NCBI GenBank assembly: GCA_016801885.1
Contig: CM028902.1
Location: forward strand, 19,201,080 to 19,265,079
Direction of reading: 5' to 3'
Origin: Toxotes chatareus
Lineage: Eukaryota; Chordata; Actinopteri; Toxotidae
DNA: 64,000 nucleotides
Position numbers and translations under genes: made by a program. A model generated the notes under the pieces. It searched no databases, was not told where the DNA came from, and saw nothing but the letters and a program-made list of their open reading frames with translations. How positions within the stretch are numbered: position 1 is the first letter of the stretch; every line of letters starts with the position of its first letter. This document shows positions 50,083-63,235 of the stretch, in pieces.

Positions 50083-53000
50083 CTAGAAACACACAAAACA
50101 CATAAATTATACACATATTAAGATAGAAAAAAGGCAAAAGTCATTATTGATTCACTCTGCACTCAATTTAGTGCTCTACTGTACACCTAGATGCTCCACA
50201 TGTGTGGATAATGTGAGCTGTAATGATCTGGGCACATCTGAAAAGACCAAAAATACAATGTGGCTGTAGTAAGACATGGTGTGCTCATAATATATTATTA
50301 TAATTATTATAAAGTCAGTTCTCCTTTAAATGGTTTTCATTCTGCAATACTGAAATGATCCCAGGTAAAAATCTAAGACCTGATGCTTTTTACAATCCAA
50401 AAGGTTAATAAACGCAGTAGCATCCATCCTGCACTTTTCTACTAATCTGACCTAATTTAACCCAAACAAAACAGAACCATGTTTTCAACCATGTGTCATT
50501 TCAGTGCCAGAAGAACATGAATCACAATGGCTCATGTTTTGCAAAAGAGCATTTTGCCTTGGCACATGGCCTGTTTCTGTGTATGAGATTACACCTCACT
50601 GAAGGATGCTGGGTTAAAAAGCAGCTTGGCTCTTCTCTATTACTGCTCTCTGTTTCACCGTGATTAGAGGTTATTAAAAAAACCCACACGGCATCCACAA
50701 CAGCTCCAGAGGTCAGTCAGCAATTAACACCTAAAGACAAGATCTGTAATTGTAAAATGGGGCTGCTTCACCATTTCAAGGAAAAAAAAATATTTGCAGA
50801 CAATTTAGAGTGGGTGTACACAGGAGATATACAGTATGTGCAATAAATGTCAAGTGATGCTGGAATGAAACCCAGTCTAGGTTTTTATGGTGCCACTGGA
50901 GGAAGCTGCACACACTGAGCAGTAAATGCTCCTAGTGTGAAATGCTGATTAAGTTAAAGTTAACTTTTTAGGACAAACATTACAACAAAAAAACAAAAAA
51001 AACAAAAAAAAACAAAAACGAACTAATGAGGCAAAAATGACTAGGATGTATTAAAGTATAAATATAGCTTAGGCAGAGGTAAATCTATTCCAGTTTCATG
51101 GTTGGCAGGTTTGGTCAAAGGCTCACAATCTACAAAACATTACTTTAAACAGATATTAATAAAATAAACAGTTCTAATCAATAACTGAAAGTAAACAGTT
51201 TACAGCGATAATGGTAGGAGATTTACCACCAAAATGATGTGGATCCTTGATTTCAGTGACATTTGAAATTATGTTTTTGATGGCTGATTCAACAACAGTC
51301 GCTGCTAATTATGCTAACATCAGTTCCAGGTGTTGGGAGAAATAGCAGCTTATTTTTATGCTCTAACTTTATTTTAATAACAAGAAATTATTCGGAAAAT
51401 GATACTGTGAAAAACTGAGGCTAAAGCTGCATGTTAGTTAGCATGCTAACTAGCTGAGACATGGAAATAGAGGAGTATTGCTCTTCCATTGCAGAGCTAA
51501 TTAGCAAGAAGAAAAAATTTCATTCCAACATAAACCTATTTGGCTGCTTAGCTTACATTTTTTTTTGTAATTTTCCCTTTTAATGTTACAAAACTTTAAG
51601 AACCTTAAATGAGAGACTATCTTGAGTAACACCAGATGGGGTTTCTGGGGCGTAAACTTCCCTGTATGTTAAAGCTAACTATAGCTAAAGCTAACTTTAG
51701 CATACACTCTGATAGCTTCATGATTGACTTCCTCGCAGTGGGGAAAACTACACATTCAAAGTCCGAAAAGGGGACTTTTTTTTATGTAACCTGTAAGCCC
51801 ACAAAATAATGTAACGTAATTAATGATGCACTCCTCTGCCTTGGAAGTAACACTGGTTTACTAATGTAAGTAGTGCTAGCTGCTGATGCACATGATTGCA
51901 ACCTATGTTAGAGAAGATTAAACTCTCTGTTGAATCTATTCCTATCAATTTTGCTTTTGTGTTTTTGGTTCCTTAAAAAGACACCACTCTCCAGACATTT
52001 ACTGAAAATGACCACACCACACCACAAGTGTCAGGTTAGCACAATACCTTTCATTTAGATGTCAAATATATGTAGAATGGGATTAAACATGCTCTGCAGC
52101 AGCCACAGACTGCAAGTATTCTCTCTGTACATGTACAGTAACTGCTTACCTTGAAAAAATACCCTGGGCTAAATAATAGAAATGTCAAACACACCTGAAA
52201 AAACATGAGATAGAAAATTTCTCATCTTAACGCAAGAATTCTCATTCACAGGTGACCTCTTAAACAGAAGCAACATGAAGTATTGCCCAAGTTGCTAAAT
52301 CCAGGCCAATGGAGGCAAGTATCCAAGTGGTAAATATTTGCTATTTGTATAAATGCATGAGTGTACTGTAAGTCAAGTGTAGTGGCAACCTTAAAAGCAT
52401 GCGTAGGTGCTAATTCTCTAGGATAATGGCAGTAATCCAACTTCATATACACCCTTGCAGGGCCCTACCCACACCCACACAGACACAAAAGGCCACTCTT
52501 CCTCCCTGCATTTCCACCAACCCACACGGTCTGGGTCAATTACAAAGCTGAAATACTCTTACTGTGCCAAAATAAAAGTAGCATTGATAATAAGCAAATG
52601 TACTTCCATCACATTTTTTAAACTCCCTCTACAAAACACCAGGTGGGTGTGGCAACAGATTTTCAGTCATAACAGAGGCCACAGGAGAACTAAATAATGA
52701 ATGGCAGAAGCAGACTGCCTTCTTTTCACCTGCAACTAAAACATTTTCAGCTTCAAATCATATCTACAACTGCTGAGTGTTTAGCAGATAATCATCGCAA
52801 CGTGTTTGTTTCTAAAGCTCCAAACTATAATTCCTTTCCAACCTGTAAAAACCATCAGCAGATTGTGGTAGTGAGAGATAGGGAGAAATCAAATGTAATG
52901 GTAGCGAGTTTGGCATTTCTACTGTATAATAATCGTGAAATGACTATCTTTGCACTCAGCTGCTTTTCTGTATGCAGTCGAAGAATGAAACAAAACAACA

Positions 53001-53378
53001 AACGGGCCTCATATACTGTAGATAAGTACAACTGTGACAATATCAGTCAGCAGATCAAGAGCAGAGAGGAATAACTTCAGCAAAAGCAGAAAAAATGTGT
53101 TCAAAAGCAAATCAAAGACAATAGCTCTTCAGGCGAGACCCTAGATAATCTATTATCACTCAAAACATGAGACCAAGAGAGTAAGGATGAGGACTAGATC
53201 CCGTCAGTGAAAAGATGCAAAGCTAAACCCATTTCAGAGTGGGAGAGGCCATCTCTGTGCTTGACCAGCTTTAATTGAAGCTGTTTGTCTTCCTAAATGA
53301 ACACTCCCCGCACCTAATCACTATTTCTCGGCTCCTCTCTTTTCCTGCTCCTCCTCAGCTCGGCTCCATCATGTCTGT

Positions 53379-53414
<36 letters not shown>
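53379..53414 (+). repeat. (ATC)n microsatellite
   Basis: A trinucleotide ATC/CAT run of about 12 units in intronic sequence. Confidence 0.97.
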
Positions 53415-53416
<2 letters not shown>

Positions 53417-54289
53417 GCCACAGCATCAATGGAGCTTGTCTGCTGGCCTCTGCTTCACACCGCTTTGTCACAAAAGTTCTGATTAAAGACACTGCGTGTT
53501 CCTAAAGGAGACGGCAATTTATGGATCTTTGCAGCTACAGCATGTCTACCCACCTCTGCATGTTCGGCACTAAAGGGAACATAAAAAGTAATGTACATGA
53601 TATTAAAGGAAGAGGGGACATGGCAAGATTTGCTGTGATGCCAAAGGCAGATGATCATTTTTAGGGATAGTCTTTTGCACTAAAAATTGTAAAAGACTGC
53701 TGAAGTTGTTCACTCTCAAAACTGTTTTCATTGCCATATCAAGCCATCTACCTGTTGGCTGAGAATTCCTGTCTAATTAACAGAGGAACATTGTATGCAC
53801 ATATCTTGACAAAAAAATAATGTTGAGGCAAAATTCTGAACCCAAAGAACACAGGGCACATATTAATCTTGTAAGACCAAATTAAAATGAGGACAAAGCT
53901 CTATGCTCACTGACTCTCTCAGGAACTGTGTGTGTTATCCTGCAGTGTGTCATTTAAGGCATCACTTTCTTCCTCGAGTAACTCAGATAAGAATTGAGTT
54001 CAGAGTGACTTACTCAATTATTTTGTTGTTTTTAGCAACTGCGAATTCCAAATGCAAATTGTCAGTCTTAATGACCATCTTGGTGGGCGTATAGTCATTA
54101 CCAGTACACAACAGCCACAGCATATAACTAGTGTTTATGGCACTTTATTTTACTACGCTGTAGCACTAAAACTCAGAGCTGTACGTCCATGTTAACCTGT
54201 CATTATTAGGCTCTGTCATGGTTCTGTTACACTTTGGCCATCACTTGGCATAATATTTACTATTACTTCCCACCATTCATTTTGCCAGT

Positions 54290-54592
54290 ATTTGGTCAAG
54301 AACCAAAGAATTGGACACATGAATAGTTTGACCTGATGGCAGCGCCGGACGGAGAGTTGAGGGATCATCAAATCATAGACACATTTCTCCAAAATACAAA
54401 AATGTTAAGCTCATGATAGCTCTAGAGGAAAAGTCAGAGGATCACCATATTCAGTAGGATTCATCCCCTAGGAATCATGAATGTCTGTGGAAAATTTCAT
54501 GGCTATCCATACAACACGCTGAGATACTGACAGATCAACAGACCGACACTGGCATCCCTGGACACACACTGTTGGCGTGGCTAAAAATTTGC
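54290..54592 (+). repeat. Interspersed repeat family R1, middle and 3' portion
   Basis: The shared blocks are CTAGAGGAAAAGTCAGAGGA, AGTAGGATTCATCCCC, ATGAATGTCTGTGGAAAATT and TTGGCGTGGCTAAAAA. The preceding segment (TTTGACCTGATGGC) matches the equivalent part of 59156-59665. This pattern resembles a repeat very abundant in spiny-rayed fish genomes (recollection, not a search). Confidence 0.7.
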
Positions 54593-57549
54593 GGCACTAT
54601 ACCCATACACTATGTATTTATTAGAAGAGACATCTCTCTGCACAATCCATGCCTCCTTGTCTTTATTACCGTCTGTCTCCCCTCAGCAGTGGTTGACCCT
54701 GGGCTTTGCAGTGTATTGTAAAACTGAATCCCAGCGTACCTGTAAGTAAATTAGGTTCTGTCAGATTCAAAGTAATCCAATCACCTTTGAGTCTCTGACA
54801 TTTTGCATCTTGCTAACAGGTTAAAATGACATAAATATAGATGGAAAGCCCTGCACTATTTTGCTCTGCTTTTTAAACAGACTTCTTTATTTAGGGTTTA
54901 ATTAGGTTGTAGCGATAGAGTCAGAAAGTTTTCAAACTTGCATAAGCTAAATAACTTCTGTTCAAGTGAAAAGTGCTTTTTTTGTACAAATGAGATAATT
55001 AATGATTTATTATTTTCACAAAAAAATTAACAGTCCAAAACCAAAATTAACTTTACACAAGTGGGGATTGATCCTGATAATTTGGTTTCACAGCAGGAAT
55101 TACACTAATTAATGAGTGAGATTAGGTTTAATTGTCTCCATCAAAGTCCCTCTTTAGTTTTAAAGGGAGCACAGCCTGCGAGCCAGTTCAGGGAGACATC
55201 TATATTATTGGTGCTCCACTTGCACATGACCACTCCCTGAAACATATCCAAAGCACCCAGTGCAATAAGGTGTCCATTCTAAGATGACATGCATTGCACA
55301 GTTTTTGCTTAGGTACAACGCTGCTGCTGCAGTACAATTTCTGTAAAACACTGCTGGGGAAGTCCCACCTCCACCCTTCAACCACCTGTAGGCTTTAATT
55401 TGAAGTAATCATGTCATACCATTTCATATACTAAATGCTTTAGATAGTGATGAAGACATATCATATGCACGAACACGATATATCCCACAAATACATTTTG
55501 CATTTGTATTGTTGTGATATTTGACTACTATTAAAGTATTTTCAAAGAAGTTGTGCAAATTCTGCAGGGCTGATTCATCGCCTCCAAATCTTCTCCTTTA
55601 GGCTTTACCCTCCTGCTCCATCTCCATCGTCCACCACTACTCCTGATACCTCCACCTGCCCCTGGCTAGAAATTAGACAGCCCTGTTATTCTCCCGTCTG
55701 CCCAGAGATGAGAGGAGCAAGCGGACTGATCGACTCCTGGGGCTGTCAGGGCTAATCCACAGCTACAGGCTAAAAGCAAAGCTTTCTTTCGCTCTCTTCC
55801 CTGCTTTCTCTCCATATCTCTCTATCTGCCCCCACCCCCATCAAACACACTTTTGCTCCCAACGCTTAGGCTTTAGGCTAATGCTCTCTTTCTGTCTGAC
55901 TGTCACTTTCTGTTGTTATCACTTTATATTTTCTTTCTGTTGTCTGACTTCTCTTCCCACTGTAGAAGAAACAAATGAAAGACAGGGTTGTGACCAGCAG
56001 CAGTTTGAAATGTACCAATTTCTGCCCCTGCATGGTGTGGTGAGTATAAAATCCATGATCTGTTTGCGCTTGGTCTCTCCACTTGGGGGAAAATGTGTTG
56101 TAGCTGTGAAGTTTTATGAGACGAGGTAAGGGCAGGAAGCACAACAAATTTGAAGGGGGGAAAAAGTACAGCCAGTTCCATTTTCATTTTTGGCAAAGTC
56201 ATACATTTGATAAGTTTCTCTTAGTGTGAAATAAGTCGGGCAAGTGCACCGACCACCAGTGAATTCACAGGATTATAAGAAGGCCCACTTTTAGGGTTTG
56301 TCACCAAGGACAAAGCTGAAAAATGACTATTCTTATCTGGCTACAATTCTTTTTCTCATTAGAATAACCATTAAATGCCAGGACAGCTTAGGTACAAACA
56401 ACCAGTGGATGATGCCCTTGGCTAAAAATATTCAGCATTGTTATTACTATGATTATTTTTCTTCAGCCACATAAAAGTAGATGATGAAGGAAATGAAATA
56501 ACAACAAGCAGGGACTAGAGGAAGCCAGGGGCAGGGCTCGCATGTGAGGAATGGCTCACTGGAAAATGTCACAATACATCATGCTGCAGCTAAACAGTCA
56601 GGAAGACTAATTCACAGGTGGACTACAGCAAGGTAATAGAGGAGAATGAGAAAAGATAAATGAAGGCCAAATCTAAAATGAGAAAGGGAGGAGATGAGAG
56701 CAGCAGGAAAGGAGCTTTGAAGCGAAGTGATTTTGGAAATTATATGATTATATGAAACGTCTGCCCTGCTGTAAAATTCAACCTAAATCTAGTTAAATCT
56801 TTTTTACCCGTCACTTTACTGTGTCCTCCAGCAAATCAGGAAAAAAACTCACTCTTTATTACCACCTGCACAATACAGAACCATAATACACACATGCACT
56901 GCTGCTTTTTCCAATTTCTCTTCATCTCCTGTAACACATTCCCAAGCCCGCTCTTGTTAAAACTGCCACAGGACTCCATTCAAACACATCCACACACAAT
57001 GGGTGCACATTATGTTGAAGCCTGTATACGACCACACTGGGATACTTCTTTTTCCTTTACAGTGTGTTTAACGGTGTTGTTCTGCATTGTACTCGTTTAA
57101 GAAATATGTTTCCACAGCTGGTACAGACCAACATCATACAGCTTGAATCACAATACAGAGTATGAAACTACACACAGTAAGACACCACACAACCTGGGAA
57201 AGAAGAGCAAGTTACACAATATGTGATTCGTTTCAGTAAAATTACTGACACTGTGAAATAGGTTCAAAAATAGCCATTTTTTTGTGAAATTCTAGGGAAG
57301 CATAAAAAGGCTCATACTGAAAAAAAAAAGTCAATATCTTCGTTTTCCTGGCATGACCAACACTGGAGTGTATGCTTCAAGGTTTTGCAGAGTGAATATT
57401 GCTCATATATTGAGTAAACTTATTAAGATGTGTATTAAAATTTGTGTCAGATACCTTTGAGGTTTTTTCTCCCTCTTTCAGTTATACTAAAAAATGACAG
57501 ACTCTACATTATACAAACAAAAAAGACTGTATTTAACATGAAAAAGGAT

Positions 57550-57859
57550 TCATATTTGCCACTCCACTTCCCTGTAGTTGGTGTATTTCATAGAAAGAGT
57601 AGTCATTCTCTGCCAGTCTGTACACTCATTGTAATGCTGAGGGATACAGTATCCTATCTGGTTTTGTATTTCCCCGTTTCTCGCTATCCATCTTGCCACT
57701 GTATAAGTCCCGGACCTTGTTAAAACTCGCTTCAGATAACCCACTTCGTTCTGTCCCATCACTCATCAGTCTCCTCAGGGCTTCAGGAAACACTATCATA
57801 TGACACTTTGCTAATCTGATTGGCTGATCAGAACTGTAAATGAAACCAGCCAGAGCCAA
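57550..57859 (-). pseudogene. Decayed coding-like segment of unknown origin
   Basis: Two overlapping minus-strand frames look protein-like rather than random. One covers 57626-57859 and includes FPEALRRLMSDGTERSGLSE and FNKVRDLYSGKMDSEKRGN. The other, a different frame over 57550-57762, includes CTDWQRMTTLSMKYTNYREV. The first stops at 57626, and the second's plausible part begins at about the same point, as expected for a single ancestral frame broken by an indel. I do not recognise the family. It may be a transposon or retrocopied-gene fragment inside the cdh13 intron. Confidence 0.35.
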
Positions 57860-58439
57860 TTACAATAGGCACAAGTCATTAAGAGAGATGACTTCGGGGA
57901 GAGAAGCGGTGCTGGGGACAGGTGCATCGCTGCTAGTCTGGCAAATTACTTTCAGAATAGAGTTTGGGTTATCAGTTGCTGGCTATTATACCAAGTGATT
58001 GGAGAAGGAGGGTATTGATACAGCGTAAAGTAGGCTTACACTGCAAGCTATTTTTGTGCTAATTAAACGTTAAAATTCCCTTTCTTGTTTTGGTCTTTTC
58101 TCAGAAAAACTCTGCTAAAAGATTTTTTCTGTGATAAGCTACCAGATCAAAAAAAAAAAAAAAAGTGTCTGAACATCCAAATGAAACAACTTTAATTAGC
58201 AAGTTTGTTAAACTCACAGCACTTAAACAAGATCTAATGACCTACAGGGCTTATCCGTAATTATTACAAGCTCCTTTTAAACAGCTTACCAGTTTTATTG
58301 TAGAGTGCTTTCTATCTACAGTACAAACTGCAATGAATCGAAATTTGTTACACATTCAAAAATAATTATAGGCCCTACACAGGCACCTGCACACCTGAAC
58401 CTCTTTCCCCTAATACAGGTCACTCTTGTCTCCTCTTGT

Positions 58440-58645
58440 CAATAGGCCTTTTCACTGAGGACACTTTAACATGTCACAGTAGCAAAATCACTAATGTAAA
58501 CAATAAAATGAATAATAGCTGACATCCATTTAGCTGCTTCAGTGTCAGGGTCGTGGTATTGTTCATGCTGGCTTAATGTCACAATGTCATGACTTCCTGG
58601 GACATTTAAATAGAACAGAGCATGTTATAAGTAATACCTGTTTTT
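58440..58645 (+). repeat. Interspersed repeat family R3, copy 2
   Basis: This is the partner of 405-600 in the same orientation. The best-matching part is 58530-58600, containing CATTTAGCTGCTTCAGTGTC and GTGGTATTGTTCATGCTGGC. No termini or target duplications were found. Confidence 0.65.
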
Positions 58646-59155
58646 TCTGACTATGGCAAGTGACACCGGGTACATCCCAGTTCCCATAGCTGCATCCACA
58701 TTTCCCTCACTTGCACCTCTTGCTTGTATCTTAGTCCCAACAACTGAAGATGTGAGAAGAGATGCAAGGAAAAGATGTAAGGAATCGAGGATCACATTTA
58801 ACAGCTCTGCAGTGGCCTTTGATGGTTTGGAGTTTGTATTTGCACATGAAATTTATTTAAAAAACTGCATTCTGTATTTTTTACTGAGTTCAGAAAAGTT
58901 GAGCCAGTGTGTAAATGGATCTAGATATCTGTCTATCTGGATAAGGAGCAGATTGGCCTGACCACACCTGGAGGAAGCCTGACTTGCACTGTGACTGATC
59001 TCAGCCAGGTGTAAAAAGGCAATTCGTACAGAGTGACCACATTCTTCAGAAAAAAAAAAAAAAATCACCTCTTCTGCTGGCTTAAGCAAGCTTGCAAAAG
59101 CTAGAAGCAATAGCACCAGTTAGGAAATCTATCATCACAAAAACTGATTTAATAA

Positions 59156-59665
59156 GAACTTACAGCTGTGCTAGTGGCTCTGTGAGGCAGCAGTTATTAG
59201 CACAGTGGTGCTTTAAGTTAAATGCCAACACCATAACGATAACACACTCAAAATGACAATGCTACAATGATGATGTCGGGCAGGTATAATGTTCACTACA
59301 TCCACCATCTTAGTTTAACATGTCAGAACTAAGCACAAAGTACACCTGAGGCTGATGGGACTGTGATTAGTTCTGCAGCTATTTAGCCATAAATCAAGGT
59401 ATCGACAAACTAACATTCTGACCTTATGATGGTGCTAGAGGAAAAGTCAGAGGGTCATCAAAGTGATTACAAGCCATCCCGAAGTGGGCCATGAATGTGT
59501 GTGCCAGGTTTCATCCATCCATGCAATCCATCCAATAGTTTAAATATTTAACTCAGAACCACACATGTAAACCTCATATTTTTTACCGTATTTTTTTTTA
59601 TAACTCTGACCTGGGGGTGGTTCTAGGGGAACAGTCAGGGATCCATGTGGTCAGTAGGATTCTGT
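59156..59665 (+). repeat. Interspersed repeat family R1, 5' and middle portion
   Basis: It begins near the GCTCTGTGAGGCAGCAG segment and runs through ATCTTAGTTTAACATG, ACACCTGAGGCTGATGGGA and GTGCTAGAGGAAAAGTCAGA. It ends in a second copy of the module near 59627 (CTAGGGGAACAGTCAG). It overlaps the 54290-54592 copy in its middle blocks and abuts a different repeat at 59666. Confidence 0.65.
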
Positions 59666-59862
59666 TTCAGATACTTGGTCGAATAACACCAGCAGATAGG
59701 TGGATTTTGTTTCCATCACACAGACCAGACGAGCTGTTTTCCCCTGTTTACAGTCCTTATGCTACCCTATGCTAAGCAGCTGCTGGCTGTAGTCTTCAAC
59801 CTAATGGACAGGTATGAGAGTGGTAATGATCATCTCATCTAACTCTTGGCAAAAAAAAAAAA
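59666..59862 (+). repeat. Interspersed repeat family R2
   Basis: The blocks are CAGTCCTTATGCTACCCTAT, GCTAAGCAGCTGCTGGCTGT and GATCATCTCATCTAACTCTT, ending in GGCAAAAAAA. A diverged reverse-oriented relative is at 14855-15010. It resembles a very common percomorph repeat (recollection). Confidence 0.55.
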
Positions 59863-62690
59863 TTGTCAAACTATTTTAAACAGCATTGAAACACAAATCA
59901 AGGATTTTACACATGACATGACACTTATGTACTGCTTATGTGTACATACTGTATATGGGGTGCTTTGGTGAGTTTTCACATGCGCAGGAGGAAGGGAATA
60001 TCACAGTTATATCTAAGCAGTTCCCTGCCGATTCTAGCGCAGAAGGTGTTAATTGGGGTGGCCTTTACAGCATCTTAGAAACTGTGAGGCTATGTAATTA
60101 AAACACCCTCCAACCCCTGCACACCACACTCCCACCGCACCCACCGCACAGCCCAGACAGATAAACACACACACACACACTGATGCACACAGATGGTACC
60201 TTCAATTCTTCATCAGGAACTAAGCCTCTGACAGATTTCCTATGTTGTTCTAATGACATACTTTCTAGATAAACTGAGAGACATCCTCCATCAGCTGTGT
60301 TTGCCTGATTCCATCATCTGACTTCATCTTTCATTATCTGTCCCTCTCCATCTCCACTACCCACTAATCTCATTTCATTTGGATCCCTGTCATTAAAACT
60401 ACACCCAAAGCTGTTCATATCTACAGAGAGGAAGCCCTCGTGGAAAATCCTGATAGAGATGTACTGCGTGTGGAGGTGGAGGGCACTTTTTAAATTTTAA
60501 TCATATCGAATATAGTCACTTTCCACATAAGCAGTCGTTTCAGTGTTTTTATCCTGGTATCACTGCACTCAGACAGAGCATCTCTTGCTGAGTGGGCAGA
60601 GGCGTGTTTGTTTTAGGGTGCCAGGCACAGCGATAACTTTTGATCTGTGGATGAATCAGTATTCAAGGACACAGGAGAGGCAGGGCCTGATAACGGCCAA
60701 TAACAGAGAGAGAGAGAGAAGTTTCTTCTCTGGCAAAGCCAAACAAAGGTACTCTTTAATCACAGACGAAAGTCAGCCTGTTTACAAGGTGGCGACTTCC
60801 CCAAGAGGCTCCGCAACAAGTCGAGAAGTGAAAAGACAGAGGCAGCCGGAGAGTGACAGGAAGAGAGAGACAGATGTGGTGCTGAAGCGCTAAAGTGAGA
60901 AAGACACAGAGAGTATTTGGGGTTAATGAGGCAGTGCGGCAAGACAGAAAAGGCAACAGAAGGCAAGACAGCGTCGAGCTGTGATCTTCTGCGCTTCCCA
61001 GAGCATATCCCATTACACTGCCATTATCCTGGGTCAAGATGTCTTGATTCCCCACCCTGCACCCTTCCCTCACGCTGGCATCACCCCTGGCTACTGCTGC
61101 ACAGGGTCATAATTGATTGGCTGGGCAAGAACACATTTCAGCAAGGTAGTTAACCTGCTCGCCTCTGTGGCTGTCTCCATAAAGGGATTGACAAGAGAGA
61201 GATATATAGATGGAGTGAAGGCGACCTTAAGACAACACAGGGGCAAGTAAACACTTCCAGAATTCAAATAACCCTGTTTTGGTCAAATTGCTGTCTCACT
61301 AAGCCTCCAGTCTACATCCTCGCTCATTTTATTAAAAAAAAAAAAAAAAATCATTTTATTTCTTTGTCCTGTCGTTTTTTTAATTTTCACCTTTCACTTT
61401 TCTCCCTATTTTGTCTCTTGAGCTTGTCTCATTTTCTTCCATGTTTTTGTCTCCCTGACACTGAGCCTCCCGTTACTATTTTTACCATTCTATTAGACAC
61501 AGTCTGTTCTTTAGCGCTTGCTCTCTTGGCTCTAGTATAATAGATTCTTTGGAAAGTCATAGCAGACAGTCATGGCTGATTTCTAGCATTCACTATGCCT
61601 TTATCTCCTAACAGTTCTGTCCCAAAACCCCTATTAATCAAACACTGATTCATCAATAACTAAATCAGGGTTTAGAAGAGTTTTATACATGTAAGAGTCA
61701 GAGCTGGAGGATTAAAAAAAACTCATTTGTAAAACATTAACATTCATCTTCAAAATAACTTCTATTCTGCTCTATTTTTGGCCTGAGGATTTCAGCGCAC
61801 TGGGCCGCCACACTGGCCTCCATGCTTTATTATTTCCCTGCTGTAGTTTGAAGCAGCCTGATCACAGCTGGCTAAAGACACAACATGAGTCTATCTATCT
61901 GCATTTAGCCTGCCAGGCTGCCTGACTGCGCGCTGGTGACATGACAGACACTTAGCAGCGAAACCATTGTATCTGGGCTGGCCTGAAACAGGGAAATTAC
62001 TCAGCCCATTACGGCAATGAGCGGCACACTGGTTCCCAGCACTTAGTATGGCAATGAGGCAGCACAGCAGCAGACATCACACATGAAAATGGACACATAG
62101 AGAGACACACAAAGGTGTTCCTGCGCACGCACACACGCACACACACACACAAGGTGTCTCTGATACTGACAGCTGGCTACTACTGTCAGTCTTTTTCTCT
62201 CTTCTGAGAGAAGAGATGATGAACCTATTATGCAGACATGTCACATAGAGATGGACAGATACACACATACTGAACATACACATACACACACAGTCCTATC
62301 TAATTTTACATCCGTCTGAGCACTAAAGAGTTTGTTCTGTGACCCATTAAAATTCAGCAACCCTTCTCTCCTCTTGCCTCCCGCTTTTGATTTAAACCAG
62401 AGGGGGTGTGATCTGACTGTGATGAATGCTGAGACCTATCACACTGCTCAGTCTGAGTGCGTGCGCGCGTGTGTGTGTAATACTTAATATTCCTGTAATT
62501 AACAAAGCTCTCTTTGACTGTGTGGAGGTTGTCTCACTGTGATACAGATAGGCAGACACGCAGTTCTGATACTAAAAGGAGGTCTCTCCTCCGTACGTCC
62601 ATGTGTTCAAAGCAAACACTGCTTGGCTCTTTCGTGCATAACTTAAGAGTTTTTAATAGCAGGCTCTGTGGCAGCAGACACCGAAGACTG

Positions 62691-62742
62691 CGTGCGTGTG
62701 TGTGTGTGTGTTCGTGCGTGTGCGTGTGCGTGCGTGTGTTTG
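62691..62742 (+). repeat. (TG)n/(CGTG)n microsatellite
   Basis: A TG-rich run with CGTG interruptions. A related CA/CG tract is at 62126-62151 in the same intron. Confidence 0.9.
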
Positions 62743-63039
62743 CCAACGTGTTTCAGACGACTGGGGCTTTGATAATGTATTCATGCCTCCCAATGACAAA
62801 TGGCTCCCACCAGGAGGCGGTTTAACATTTAAATGAGGAGCAGGAGAAAACACTGAACCACAACACACAGCAGTGAGTGGATACACAGGGGCAAGCCAGA
62901 GAGGCACTGCATGTACCAGGACAAAGACATTAAAAAACAGGATGAACACACAACTTCAATCCTCCCACACACAAACACACAGATCCTCCAGCGCTGAATG
63001 CAAAAACTAATGTGAAGGAAGGAGAAGGGGGTAAGATGT

Positions 63040-63235
63040 GGGAACAGCTGGCGCCCCGGCGGGGAATCAGAGAGCAGAAGAGAATTTGTTGGCGCGCAAA
63101 ACCAGCAGCTACTGATGAGAGTTTATATAAACACCCCGTCAAGCCCTCTGCTCAGGTTGGAACAATATCTCCTCAAACAATAATGCGCCGCTTCGCCGGC
63201 CTGCCAGGTGCTGCTGCCCGGGCAAAACAGGGTTG
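63040..63235. promoter_or_regulatory. CpG cluster with TATATAA in a cdh13 intron
   Basis: About a dozen CpG dinucleotides occur in under 200 bases (GGCGCCCCGGCGGGG, GGCGCGC, GCGCCGCTTCGCCGG, CCCGGG), whereas the surrounding DNA is CpG-poor. A TATATAA lies at 63124-63130. This could be an intronic promoter or enhancer; no transcript or open frame supports that. Confidence 0.3.

Noticed and set aside
58653..58961. 102-residue plus-strand open frame in a cdh13 intron
   Set aside because: It has a reasonable composition but no recognisable motif, follows directly on an R3 repeat copy and has no splice or promoter context.
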